Shown: positions 46,240 through 58,159 of the stretch, piece after piece | How the letters are laid out: the number at the start of each line of letters is the position of its first letter | Numbering within the stretch: position 1 is the first letter of the stretch | From: Gordionus sp. m RMFG-2023 | Lineage: Eukaryota > Nematomorpha > Gordioida > Chordodea > Parachordodidae | Direction of reading: 5' to 3' | Length of the DNA stretch: 64,000 nt | Assembly (NCBI RefSeq): GCF_954871325.1 | Contig: NC_088779.1 | Coordinates: 29,777,752-29,841,751 of the forward strand | Notes under the pieces: generated by a model | Databases searched by the model: none | What the model was told of the DNA's origin: nothing | The model's input: the letters and a program-made list of their open reading frames with translations, nothing else | Translations under genes and position numbers: made by a program

Positions 46240-49200
46240 TTCTTTCTCTTCTTTCTTTTCTTTCTTTCATTCTTTCTTTCTTTCATTTTATAAATTATAT
46301 AAGGGTAGGTATTCCAAACATGTTGGTATACATTTCCGGTAAAATCCGATTTTTAAATTTAAAAAAAAAGACGCTCAAAAAAGTGATCTAAAGTTGAAAA
46401 AAATGACACATTGCTGGAAAAAAATTAATCTAAAAAATAAAGGGGGGGGGGGAGAAATAAAATTATGACAATCTTAGAAAAAAATATTGAACCTTCATCG
46501 ATTACAATGACTTCAACTACGGCTCCTAGCTCTATTTCGTACATATGAGTGCAGGAACAAAATTCGCTGGCGCATTGCGGATGGGTGTTTATATTACATA
46601 ATTCCCTGTCCGGCACGTCGTAATATTGGGAAAGTAGAGGTGCCGAGGGATGTCGAAACGATATGTTGTTGAACATTGGGATATCTGGTTTTACCGTATA
46701 CAGTAAATACTTGTATATTAAGCAAAAAAATATTTCATGAAATCTTTGAAAGAGAAGAGAAGAGAAGAGAAGAGAAGAGAAGAGAAGAGAAGAGAAGAGA
46801 AGAGAAGAGAAGAGAAGAGAAGAGAAGAGAAGAGAAGAGAAGAGAAGGTTTTACATTTAGAGCAATTTTATATATAGATACTCTATGGGTGTATATTAAG
46901 TCATGCATATAAATACAGCTTATATATTGCTTCTAGTTGATCGATTATCTTTCTGTTAAAATAAGTTTAGCTTAAAAATTTTAACACAAACCGACATAAA
47001 ATATAAAATTTACAGAAAAGGAACAAAAAAACCTTCATCAATCAAGTAACTATCGGTGAACAAGAATATTTTGTGATCCACCCGCTGAATAGCTTTAGCT
47101 AAATTTCTAGAAGGTTTTAAATTGGTGATTCGAAGATGGTCGTTGTTGATCGTGAAATCTTCTTTATGTACAGGGTTGAATATCTGTGATAAATGAAAAA
47201 AATTTATAAATTGATATATGAATCTTCAACTGATAAATTTGCTGATATTCTATATTTACTTATTCTAACCGCTTAAACTAAGACTAAAGCCTCTTTAAAT
47301 CTCACAATACAGATGTGGGATTGCTTTAGATGTTTTTAGCAAATCGACTTAATATCATTTTAGCAATGTTCATTGATTTCAACGTGGAATAAATTGAATA
47401 ATATTTCAACGCCCTTGAAAACTGACTAAAAATAATATATTAATTAGCGCTGTTAAGCGGATAAGCCAAGTCGACTTATTAGCCACCAGAAATTCGGAGA
47501 TATTAACATCTATATTCCATATTATTATTTTTTTAAATTATTTAGCAAAAAAAAAAACATTAATAATAAAGTTTACGTGTAAGAATAATTTTTTAAAAAA
47601 ACTCGGGTAATGATAATAAATGTTTTAAAAAAAAATGTAATATTTTGTTCAATAACAACAAGAGTGTTTATGCCCAATTTTTACTTTAATCACTTTACAC
47701 GGGTTTATTATCCGCGAGGAAAATAGACACATATAACATACTTAATCATGTCATCTGGCGGTTAATGATGCTTACTACCTTAAGGTACTACCTATCATAT
47801 TTGAATTTTGTTCATTTTTCATTTGGATAGGCACTACCAAATATATTTATAATAAATATTTGAAAAATCGTGATTTTTGGAAAGCCTCTATGGCCTAGTA
47901 GGCAAGAACTTGGCTTACTGATCCCATGCCCCTGGGTTCGAATCCCGGGAATGATCATGTTTTTTTTCTTATTCTAACTTGGTGGTTCCATCCTTGGGGG
48001 GATGATATATAGAAGGCCGGACTCGACCACGTGATTCCGTATTAATATATTAAATAATAAGGGTCTTATTACATTTTAATAAATTTTGGTCGATATTTAG
48101 CAAATTAGATTGGTATTTAGAATATTTCCATACATTCACTTGGTAGTAAGCATCATTAACCTCATCTGGCAACTCAGTATTTTAGCCAGAAAAATATTGC
48201 CTAAGCACCGAGATCTCGATAACATATGTCTAGACCTTTGTTCCTTCTATGAGCAAAATCTTCAGGTTTGCCCAATATTCATCTGGATAAAATAGTCAGA
48301 GTTGTTAAAAGATACTTTTTAAATGGATCTAGATACAGATACATCGTCTAAAATAATATCTAGATACATATATTTTAACGAAAAATCTATCTAGATACAG
48401 ATACCACATTTTTATATCTAGATACAGGATTTAACAACTCTGAAAATAGTGAGTTAGCCGTTTTTCAAAATCGGTGTTTTTTTTTTGGCAATGGGGAATT
48501 GGGGTTAAAAGAAAGCACTATCGTTTTACCACGATCTCATCTATCCCCCCCCCTCCGTTTTCTCTGATTGAATGTCAGGATAGAAAAAAAAAGAGGAATT
48601 TGTACATTGAGGTGGAAAACCTATTGGCAAATAAAAAAGCCCAAAAAAAAATAAAATGAGTGGGCTGTATAATGAGCAAAATAATTCCAGCTGCCGCCCG
48701 CAATTAAGATGAATGAAGATATTAGTCGAAATCCTATTTTTTAAAAATTCTTTACGTATCAAAAAATGCAAAAAAAAATTTTTTAACAGATGTTTCATAA
48801 CCCTTTAGAGATCAAATTTACCAATATATTCAAATTACACAAGTTATTTTGAGCTATTCTAAATATTCATTTTATAAAACCTTTAATTCTCAAAAAAAAA
48901 CTATAAATCGGCTCAAGAATCGATTAATATAGGCTCATTATGCCGCTCGATTTCGACCCTAGTTCAGAGTCGTAAAAATCGACTATTCAACAACACTATC
49001 GTTGTATATGCGTGTTTAATATAAAACCCTGGCGGTCTTTAACATTGAGGTCCAATGGGATTTTTTAAAATCGATATTTATCAAGAGCTGCATCGCTGGA
49101 ACTATATCTTCTATCGTTAAGCCTACAGGTTCATTGGTCACGTTATCCCTCTTGCTGTAATGGATTATGTAAGAGGTAGCGTTGGCGTTGAAATCTTCGT

Positions 49201-52200
49201 GCTCGCAATCTCCCATTCCAATCCAATGCATAGCATCCGCCCTCATTATAGGCGATTTCTTGTTAAGTTTAGATTTTAGTCTGCGAGAGTACATGGAAGA
49301 CGAGGTCGAATTGGGTTTTCGAACAAGTTCCACGTCGTATCTTTCCCCCGGAAATATCGTGAGAACATCCGCTATCATTGGTCTATCCAAAATCAATCCG
49401 TCAGCGGACAATATTCGAAATCTTTAAGTCGTAAGATGTAAATAGAAAAGTATGAATCTATGATTGCCAGGTTATATATCAGTAAAATATTTATGTTATA
49501 CTGTAGTAAATATAAGAGAGAATGGAAAAGGAAAGGAAAAAAAGAGAAAGGAAAGGAAAAGAAATTATCGAAACATTCATTCATTTAAATACATACTCGT
49601 ATCCCTCGACGTATGTTTGAATGGGGCAAAAGAGAAAACCGTTGCTAATTATCCTCACAAAGGGATCTCTAAGGTTTTTCTCCGCCATGTTTAGCGGTAT
49701 GAATGCGGGCGGTGAATCGGATCGTAAACCTTGCTTACCATTGACCAAGATGGTAGGAGCCTCCTCGTTATCATTTATGTAGTGGATGGGTGAAGGTTGG
49801 TGCTTCCACTCTTGCACTATGAGCACGTTGTTCCTATCGCGATTTAAGTTACCGAAAAAATCGTATGGATCTGCGAGGGAATGGGTTGATAGACGTTTCT
49901 TGTGAACCCTATTGTTGGAAGTCATTTCCCTGACAGATCTTTTATTGACGTACTTGATTTGTAAAAAAAAAAGATTAATTTCGTTGAAATGAAACCAGCA
50001 TTTAACTTTTTGATCTCATTAATAGATTTCATTAGTGGTAATAAGACGATAATAGCAATTAAAGCTAATTAAGAACAGGCTAAATATATTTTAGGAAAAA
50101 CTATTTTTTAAACCTTGCTTATTTTATATTACATGTTATGGATAGTAAAAAAAAAAATGGAATAATTATTTACTTGACCAAAAACTATAAATCTAAGAAA
50201 TATTCATAGAATTAAAATTTATTAATACGATTACTTATGTTCCTAGTGTTGTATTATTCGAATATTTTAGATATAAAACGTATTCAGATTAATATAATAT
50301 TTTGTTATTAGAAATAGTTTCACTATTTATAAATATTTATTCCAACAAGTAAAAATTATAGTATTTTCAATAAAAAATTAATAAGTCATTTTTTAATGTT
50401 TTCGCCATATACAAGTTTTTTTGTAAAAAATAACTAAATTTATATGTTATTTGCTTTAAATTTTTTTCTTCGTGATTGATAGTATAAAAAAAGTAGAATT
50501 CACTCATGATAATGTGATTGACTAAATTGAATTATCTGAATTCAATACTTGTTGTGATAAGTGTATTATTTATATTAGAACTTGGATATCAGTATTTAAC
50601 ATTTAACATTATTTACTATGCTTGTATAATATTTTTAGAATAAAAAATATAATATTTTCTGTAATTTTTATCTCTTCACTCTCTAGTAGTGTAAGATCTT
50701 AGCTTTTAAAAAAATTTTTATTTTTTATAATAGTAATGAATAGGAGTTTTTTTAAAAAATTATTATAATAATAATCGAGTAATATTATTTAGTTTAAAAT
50801 TCATATTATCTTATAATTAGTAAATAATGTCATCTTTAAACGTACATTTTTATAATATGGAATCCGATTAGATTTAAGATAGGAATCGTCTTTAGCGGTG
50901 GCCTTCTTGACTTTGTGCCTAATAATGAGCGGGCCAACTATTCCATCGGCTCGATGGAAGGATGTATGGGCGTGCCAGAATTTGGTTCCAGCTGGTTCAG
51001 CCATGAATCTGTATTGAAATGTCGTTCCTACGGGTATCGGACATTGCGTTATCATGGGGGTCCCATCCATAAAGGGGGTGCCGTTGTGATATATCCCGTG
51101 CCAGTGCAATGTTAGTGATTCGGCGCTTATCATATCATTCGTAACATTTACTACTATCTGGTCACCTTCACACACCTAAAACATTTGACATATATAAGAA
51201 GAGGAGAGAAGAGGAGAGAAGAGAAGAGAAGAGAGAGAGAAGAGAAGAGAAGAGAAGAGAGAGAGAAGAAGAAGAGAAGAAGAAGAGAAGAGAAGAAGAA
51301 GAGAAGAGAGAAGAGAAGAGAGAGAAGAGAAGAGAAGAAGAAGAGAAGAGAAGAGAAGAGAAGAGAAGAGAAGAAGAGAAGAGAAGAGAAGAGAGAAGAG
51401 AAGAGAAGAGAAGAGAAGAAGAAGAGAAGAGAAGAGAATTAAAAATGGCTTAAATCGAGCCGTTTAATAACACTATAAACGGCCGTGCTTAGACTTTTTG
51501 GCGGCTTCATTAAAAAATTTTTTTAGGAAGTTTCAAATCAAATATTCCATTTTACCTTTAAAAATACTCCAATATATTTAAATAGCGGGAGATATATAAT
51601 ATATTCACAAACATATCAAACATAATATCACACACAAAAAAAGCTTAAAAATTTTTTAAAATCTTATTCTAAACTTTATTTAATTAAAATATATTCTATC
51701 GTTAACAAATTAAATTATATTTTAATATATTTAAAATTGGTAAAATTGATAAATAGTATAATAGTATAATAATATAATGCCAGAGGTTGGGAAAGAGGGA
51801 ATCTGAATTTAAATTATTTCGAAAAAGATGCTTAAAATGGTTTGACCCTATGTAGACGCAAAGATTTGGCGAACCTTAAATTTACCAATTGGTGTGGCTT
51901 CACCGATTACCACCTTTCTAAGCACGCTTCAGGTTATTTTAGTAAAATATCAAATCTAGTAACGATCTACTAGTAGTCTTATTGAATATTTTACCTCAGT
52001 ATAAATCTTAATGCCTTATTAGATGCGATAAAATTGTCATAGTTTAAACTGTTATATTGTTTGCGCTTAGGCCAAACTGAATATAAGCCAATTTGTTTAA
52101 AATGTATATAATATAATTAATATATATATTTCGATGAATTACGTGACCGACAATGCAGCCGACGAAATGTATCTTTTATAACATTGAATTCGAGATCTTA

Positions 52201-52749
52201 TAAAATGATCCCTAGAGGCTAAAAAGATAATAATGTATATTTATGTGTGTATTATTTGTATATTCTATAATACATAAAAAAATAATAATTTATTCTTTCC
52301 TCATATTGTATTTTCTCAAATAGCCAAAAATTTATATATTATTTATATAATTTTTAACCATTAGGAATAACTTATTGCTATTTGTTTAAACTAAACTTGT
52401 ATATATTTCGTCTCTCTCAATGAAAATTCGATATTTTATAAAGGCATAACAATATATAATTTTCAATTCATTTACAAGTTATCTTATAATATACCGTTAT
52501 GGAAGGTCCAGGAAAAATTCCGTTAACCAAATAAACGGGTCTTTCGTGACCATCCCCTGTTATGCATTTGGGGTCATAACAATCGGTCATATTTTCAGGG
52601 CATCCTCCGCAACCACGCTTCTTAAACATAGTTTGGGACATGGTGACCGTGAAATCGTAATTGCATATTTTGCTCAGATCTTTTTCATCGCAAACTCTAT
52701 CACAAGGGTGGGTACTACAGGTGGAGTACATTGCTAGGCACGCCATCAT
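44303..52749 (-). CDS. laccase-type multicopper oxidase, nine exons
   Basis: Secreted-type oxidase that takes electrons from phenols or similar substrates and reduces O2 to water. Exons by splice site and phase: 52749-52495, 51175-50846, 49952-49597, 49421-49028, 47183-47033, 46684-46493, 45332-45232, 44801-44681, 44481-44303; joined, about 692 residues. Exon 1 has a Cys-rich part ([10 protein letters not shown]...[17 protein letters not shown]) and [11 protein letters not shown], as in arthropod laccases. All four copper motifs are present: [32 protein letters not shown] and [13 protein letters not shown] (axial Met as in insect laccases). Other matches are [36 protein letters not shown] and ADNPG. 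The exon 4 donor (AGG|GTTTTA) is weak and that join least certain. [11 protein letters not shown] at the start is a poor signal peptide, so a small upstream exon is probably missing. Substrate unknown; cuticle or egg-shell tanning is one role in the family. Confidence 0.9.
44585..44616. repeat. (CTTT)n microsatellite in laccase intron 8
   Basis: About eight CTTT units lie between the last two exons. Confidence 0.9.
44912..44940. repeat. (GAAA)n microsatellite in laccase intron 7
   Basis: About seven GAAA units, preceded by a nine-base G run near 44886. Confidence 0.9.
46141..46292. repeat. long (TTTC)n microsatellite in laccase intron 6
   Basis: TTTC units are nearly uninterrupted to about 46240 and become irregular to 46292. 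The Lys/Arg/Glu-rich and Phe/Leu/Ser-rich open frames across it are artefacts. Confidence 0.95.
46300..46425 (+). repeat. third copy of the GGTATTCCAAACATG repeat, laccase intron 6
   Basis: GGTATTCCAAACATGTTGG, ACATTTCCGGTAAAATCCGA and GACGCTCAAAAAAGTGATCT run parallel to the copy at 41915. A 12-base G run follows at 46441. Confidence 0.65.
46750..46848. repeat. (AGAGA)n microsatellite in laccase intron 5
   Basis: About twenty perfect AGAGA units. The open frame across it is not a gene. Confidence 0.95.
47884..48085 (+). mobile_element. tRNA-derived SINE in laccase intron 4
   Basis: The head has perfect RNA polymerase III boxes: A box TGGCCTAGTAGG (47891-47902) and B box GGTTCGAATCC (47935-47945), 44 bases apart. 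The T-arm pairs (CTGGG with CCCGG), but the acceptor stem does not close, so it is not a working tRNA gene. The 3' part (CGTGATTCCGTATTAATATA, then ACATTTTAATAAATTTT) matches the copy at 23570-23685, showing a multicopy element. Confidence 0.75.
48150..48475. mobile_element. MITE of the TAGTGTTG family split by a second MITE
   Basis: GGCAACTCAGTATTTTAGCC (about 48165) and GTGAGTTAGCCGTTTTTC (about 48449) are the inverted inner arms seen in the other copies. The outer terminal repeats are eroded. The element is interrupted at 48297-48442. Confidence 0.65.
48297..48442. mobile_element. 146-bp nested MITE with perfect 8-bp duplication
   Basis: The ends are CAGAGTTGTTAAA and TTTAACAACTCTG. AAAATAGT flanks both sides (48289-48296 and 48443-48450). 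The interior carries repeated ATCTAGATACAGATAC-type motifs in both directions. Its ends match the 5' end of the hAT pseudogene at 16151, so that family may have mobilised it. Confidence 0.9.
51197..51440. repeat. long (GAGAA)n-type purine tract in laccase intron 1
   Basis: About 245 bases of AGAGAA and AGAAGA variants on the plus strand, all purine. It is followed directly by a MITE end (TCGAGCCGTTTAATAACACTA, finishing at 51475), so it may have grown inside that element. The 85-codon frame across it is not a gene. Confidence 0.95.
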
Positions 52750-52759
52750 TAAAACTATT

Positions 52760-53687
52760 TTATTATTTTTAATTGCAAGAAAAATGAAAAATTACATTAA
52801 TATGTGTTGTATTTATTTAAAGATTTTAATATTATCAAGCTCACATGGGTAAGAGAAATTTGGGAAAATTTAGTCAGGGATTATCTGACTCGGAGACCTT
52901 GTAAAGGGTAATTACTATATCAAAGAGAGTTCTCTGACACCGTAAATGAATGACAATTTTTAATTAATTATTAAGAATAATATAAAATTCGCCATTCCAG
53001 GGTGAGTTGGAGGGTGGATGAGAGGATAGATTTTCCAAAAAGATATTACATCTCATATATTCACCAAAATTCTTTAAAAGCTCTTACTAAAAAACTGCGA
53101 TTCTATTTCCTCATATAAAGGCATCAGTCGAATATCATTAAAACATTTCTCAGTTAATCAGACACAAAAATATATGTGGGGCAGAGGAGCAGCACGGTGC
53201 AGTAATGCCTCCATTTCAATAAAATACTTTAGATTATTGGATGGCTATTGTTATGGAATGCCGGTGCCGGTAAAAAGTCCCATACTATAAATCTTTTTAA
53301 CCCCATTTTATTTTTGATTTCGAAGCTAACCCTAATAACCCTTATGTTTTTTTTATAAAAAAAAAATAAATAAAACAGATAAGATAAATAATATATATCT
53401 AAAAAACCGAATTTAAACAAATTTTCGAAATTTTGTATTATATAACTTTTAAAGCAAAACTTCCTATATACCAATATATACCAATTCCAACTAGCATTAC
53501 ATCATGCATTGGCCTATACGGAGATTCATTTCATTTTAACCAATTTTTGGAATATCATTTTTAGTATGGAACTATTTGCCCTACACGCTGTATTCCGTAA
53601 AAACTCTTTTTTTTTGCCCCGCATTCATTTTATATTAAAGTGATTTCTATTTTTGAATCTATGTTAGTATATAAAACTTAGCATGAT
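52760..53687. other. region upstream of laccase exon 1, exon with signal peptide not found
   Basis: The acceptor-like AAAATAG ends four bases before the double ATG at 52749-52744. No upstream exon with a signal peptide could be identified. The rest is AT-rich. Confidence 0.35.
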
Positions 53688-53861
53688 TTGGTGTTGTTAA
53701 ACGGGCTAACTCAATATTTTAGCGGAAAAATAATGCCTATGTCTTGACCTTTTGTTTCTTCTATGAACCAAATCTTCAGGCTAGCGTAATATTTTGCTTG
53801 ATGAAAATATTGAGTTAGCCGTTGTAAAACCGGCTAAAAACAAACCGTTTAACAACAACTA
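53688..53861. mobile_element. 174-bp MITE of the TAGTGTTG family
   Basis: The ends are GGTGTTGTTAAACGGG and CCGTTTAACAACAACTA, with inner arms ACTCAATATTTTAGC and AAAATATTGAGTTAGCC. The flanks AGCATGAT and AACATGAT (53680-53687 and 53862-53869) are an 8-bp duplication with one mismatch. Confidence 0.75.
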
Positions 53862-53869
53862 AACATGAT

Positions 53870-56800
53870 GAAATAAATCATATTATATATTTTGTTTTAT
53901 CTTTACCTATAAGTTCGATATTATTCATGGTTGAATTGAAAGTGAATTTAAATGATGAGAATGAAATTTATAATATCCTCTTTTTTTAAAAACAAAAATA
54001 AAATTTTTTTTTAATCATAAATATTTGCCATAAGTCATACAACAAGGAAAAAAAAACGTGATAAATTTTTAATATAAAATATATTTTGAACTATTTATAA
54101 TTTAAATATTAATTATAATAAATTACACACTAATTCATTTATATTTTATGAAAAACTTGAATTAATCATGCTTCGAGCTATTATCAATACATATATATTT
54201 TTTATTTTTTTAAAAAAAACTAACTAATAAAATCTTATTTTTCATTAAAATATACGGGAAAATATTTTTTCATGTATAAAAATGACAATTTTTTTTGGCG
54301 TAGAGAATTTAAGTTTTTATTCATACTTTTTTATAAATTATAATATTGAAATTAAATAAAATGAAATGCAGATATAAAAAGGGTATAATTAAAACTTGTT
54401 TTTATCTTATTTTCTTCAAAATTTTTCTAACTTTAGGCAAACGCGTGCTTGAATTAAGTGATTTTTGAAGAAAGTATTAAATAATCTTTAAATACTTGAC
54501 TCTTAAAAAGATAACATCTCTAAATCTCTAGAAGATTGTTGTTCCTATATGGGAACACCGAGAACTTAAACGTTTACACAAGTTAAGATATTTATTTTTT
54601 TTAAATAAATTCCAATTAATATTCAAATTATATAAACCTAAACATACATAAAATTTTAATCTATTAACGTCTAATCTAATATATTCTACAATATGTTTCA
54701 TGCATATTTACATAACATAATATACATGGATTTGCTTCTCTGGCAAAATCCAATAATGATCCATTCTATTATATCTTAATGTCACTATACTCTAATTAAA
54801 TTGAAAAATTTTCCATCCCTTCTAGAATCATCTTTCCGTAGTTCAAGAGATAAAATATAACTAAGTTTTATAATCAAAATAAATACAAAATTCTACATGA
54901 GAAGAAAAATTTGAAATCGTTTTTGAAGAAAGCAGAGAAATGAATGGTGAATTTAAATAATTTTTATTACAGTTTATAACGTCTATATTATCAATTTTAT
55001 CATTCTGTTTGATAATCTTTATTATTCTTAACAATTCTTCGTTGCTGTAGTGGTTACTACATGAATAAGTGCATACAAACAATTATTATTATATTAAATT
55101 CTTTAAATATTTGTGATATCTACTTTAATAAATCTAATAATATTATTCGAAATTTTGAAATATAATTAATAATTAGTTTAAAATTTTCGGGGTGTTCCAA
55201 TATCGGAACATTCTTATTAATAATATGAACTATTTTCCACAAATGAATATGAAATCAAAAAAACTACTATAAAACTTTAAAAATTTCAAAGAATCGTAAT
55301 TAGTGAAATTTATTCCCAACTGCCTAACCCGATTACACTATTTATTAAGATCCAGAATTGAGGATGCCCAATTAATTTATTAAAATATATAGTTAATCAA
55401 AATCATTTTCTAAAATAACATTAATAAGCAAACTAATATAAAGTAAAAATCATATCCATTTCCCTTTTCTTCCTTAATTTTTCCATCTCAAACATGCCAA
55501 CGATAATTATTTCATATAATTGTCATAAAATTTTATTACAATTTAAAACCTTCCAATTGCCTTTACAACAAAAAAAAATTTTTTAATTATCTTTACAAAT
55601 TTTATATTCAAATTAACAGTTTATTTTTAAAATTATGAATAACACTTATCATACCGTAATCTTTTAGAATTTTTACCCTCTGAACTGTAACTAATACTAA
55701 TACTTGACCCATAACCTTTGACAGTACGCCCTGATTTTTGCAAGATGAATCATTTTCAAATGCATAATATAAGATTTGTAAACTATTTCTTTTTTTTATT
55801 TAAATGTTTAAAAAATTGTATTAATTAAATTTATTAAAGCTATTCCTCCACTGAAAGCAACAGAAATCAATTGAAAACTTTCTCTTTACAAAGCATGTTT
55901 CTTATGTTTTCAGTAAACAACATTTATAATAATTGACTTTCTCTACAAAAAATATTTTCTAAAAATTAGGGAATTTAAAAAATGCCATCAGGCTAAGAAT
56001 AAATTATTTTTTTTCTCTCTTAGATTAGATTAAATTATAATAAAATATTTTATAATAAACTATTTATATTTATCAAATTTAATATTTAAAATTATTTTAT
56101 TTAAATAATGAAAATGCATCTTGTCGGACAACAATGTAACAACTTACATAAACAACGCTTGAATTTAATTTTGATTAAAAAATAATATGTATACTCATTT
56201 TTTTTACATATATATATTATATATGTATGAATTAATTTTTATAACCCTATGATCAGGGGCAAATACTAAGATCAGGAAAATCATGCTAGCTTCTCCCTAA
56301 TATTGGATAGCACAATCAAATCCATAGCGGAAAAAGTAGTTTACTGCAATTTACCTTAAAATTTACGCCCATTTTTTTATGTAGCTTTCCTTACTTCTCA
56401 TATAATGGTGCCTTATATGTAAATGTCGTTTTTTACAAATAATTCGATAAATAAACTTAATATTCATTTGTTATTTTCGATTCGGGCGAAGAAACCCGTT
56501 AAAAAAAACTTAAACCGAAGTTGTATCATTAAAAAAAAATTTATTCGTCTCTGCAGCTTGAACCTAACACTCTTTAAAAAAACTGTATGGGAATCTGTTT
56601 GTGAACTTTCGGTATTATTGTAAGGTTTTTATAGATTTATCATTCAGTCAAATTTTTTTTTCGTAGCCATTTTTATATAATTGTTATTTAAAGTGCCAAC
56701 TCTCTCTTAAAAGGATAGGAACTGTTTTCCCAAACATAAAAATTTATCCTTTCTCCCCTTCGAGGCAGAAGAGAATCGTTGAAATATTTAACTGTAATAA

Positions 56801-56946
56801 CCGTTCGATATTATTTTTCATGGTTAACGGCGGCTCAAAAAAAACCGTTTTTTTTAAATTTTTATTACTCAAAAACATATAAATCGTTTTTTTAAAAAAA
56901 AAAATATATATAATTTCATATTTTAATAAAGTGGACAGTCATCCTC
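53870..56946. other. gene-poor AT-rich stretch
   Basis: The 73-codon minus-strand frame at 54861-55082 has some polar, Cys-containing sequence but no recognisable motif or splice context. Nothing else could be supported. Confidence 0.4.
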
Positions 56947-56947
56947 A

Positions 56948-57026
<79 letters not shown>

Positions 57027-57027
57027 G
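56947..57027. repeat. (AAAG)n microsatellite
   Basis: About twenty AAAG units, perfect. Confidence 0.95.
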
Positions 57028-57924
57028 ATGTCATTTTTAGGAAATTTGGATTAACAAAAATGCTAAAAATTTAACAAGAAATGACACAAGATTCTCAATT
57101 TTCTGTTAGACTCTAATAGCGAGTCGCTAAACCTTTTTTAAAAAAAATAATTTTAAATATATATTTGAACACGAAATATTTAGGTTTTATCAAAAAAATC
57201 TTATTTTTTTAAAACACTCTTTATTAACATCCAGCAAAATTAGACATCGATTTTGCAAATTAACAATTTCATTCAAAACATACAACCTTTTGGATCCTTA
57301 GAATTCGAAAGAAACATTCGTTAAGTAATAACTCTCAATTTAAAGTTGGCGCTCTATCCAGTGGAAGATGAGAATGTTAGATTTTTTTTTTACAAGTATC
57401 AAGAAAAAGGGGGGAGAGATTGCAACCTTAAAATCGTCATTCTAAAATTTATTAAAGTGTAAATACAATTTTTAGTAAATTATAAGCCTCTCTGGGTTCG
57501 AAATCCCTCCGTCGAATCTAGAATGTTGGTTCTTTTTAGGGGATAGGATATTTAAAAAAATTAATTTTTTTTGGGACACCGTACCTATATTTAAAGTAGC
57601 AAAAATAAAAAAATTGTGACTATCAGTTGGTACTATTTTTAGCCGTTTAAGTCAATTTTTAGCCGGCTAAAAAAATTGGAATTGTAAATTCGTTCATTCA
57701 TTTATTTTTGGTGATGAATATATTTTATTTTGATATTCTTTGGTAAACATTCTTTTAGTATATTATTATTATTATTATTTATTAAATAAATATAAAAAAA
57801 AAGAATAATTAAATTGTTTATGTCATATGTTTTTAAATTAATTTAATCAATTTATATTAATTTTTAAATAATTGATATATAAAAAAAAGAAATTTAAAAA
57901 TAATTTTTATTATTTCCAAATTTA

Positions 57925-58147
57925 TAGTGTTGTTAAACGGCTCGTTTTGAGCCGATTTTTAAAAACGGCTAACTCAATATTTCATCCAGAATAATATTTC
58001 GCAAGCCTGATGATTTTGCTTGTAGAAGGAACAAAGGTTTTGAAATCAACTGGCCAAATCTCATGGCTTAGGCAATATTTTTCTGGCTAAAATATCGAGT
58101 TAGCCGTTTTTGAAAATCGGCTCAAAACGAGTCGTTTAACAACACTA
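57925..58147. mobile_element. 223-bp MITE, best-preserved copy of the TAGTGTTG family
   Basis: Nearly perfect hairpin: TAGTGTTGTTAAACGGCTCG at the left and its complement (CGAGTCGTTTAACAACACTA) at the right, with inner arms AACGGCTAACTCAATATTTC and ATATCGAGTTAGCCGTTTTT. CAAATTTA flanks both sides (57917-57924 and 58148-58155). Confidence 0.92.
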
Positions 58148-58159
58148 CAAATTTATATA

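Noticed and set aside
46089-46391. Open frames rich in Lys/Arg/Glu (minus) and Phe/Leu/Ser (plus)
   Set aside because: They are translations of the (TTTC)n microsatellite in a laccase intron.
46676-46912. 78-codon frame with repeated REEK
   Set aside because: It is the (AGAGA)n microsatellite in laccase intron 5.
47884-47956. tRNA gene
   Set aside because: The A and B boxes are perfect, but the acceptor stem does not pair and the anticodon stem is poor. A repeated 3' module shows it is a SINE head.
51185-51442. 85-codon frame of Glu, Lys and Arg
   Set aside because: It is the purine tract in laccase intron 1.
54861-55082. 73-codon minus-strand frame with several Cys
   Set aside because: It has no signal peptide, domain or splice context; the composition is near that expected from AT-rich DNA.
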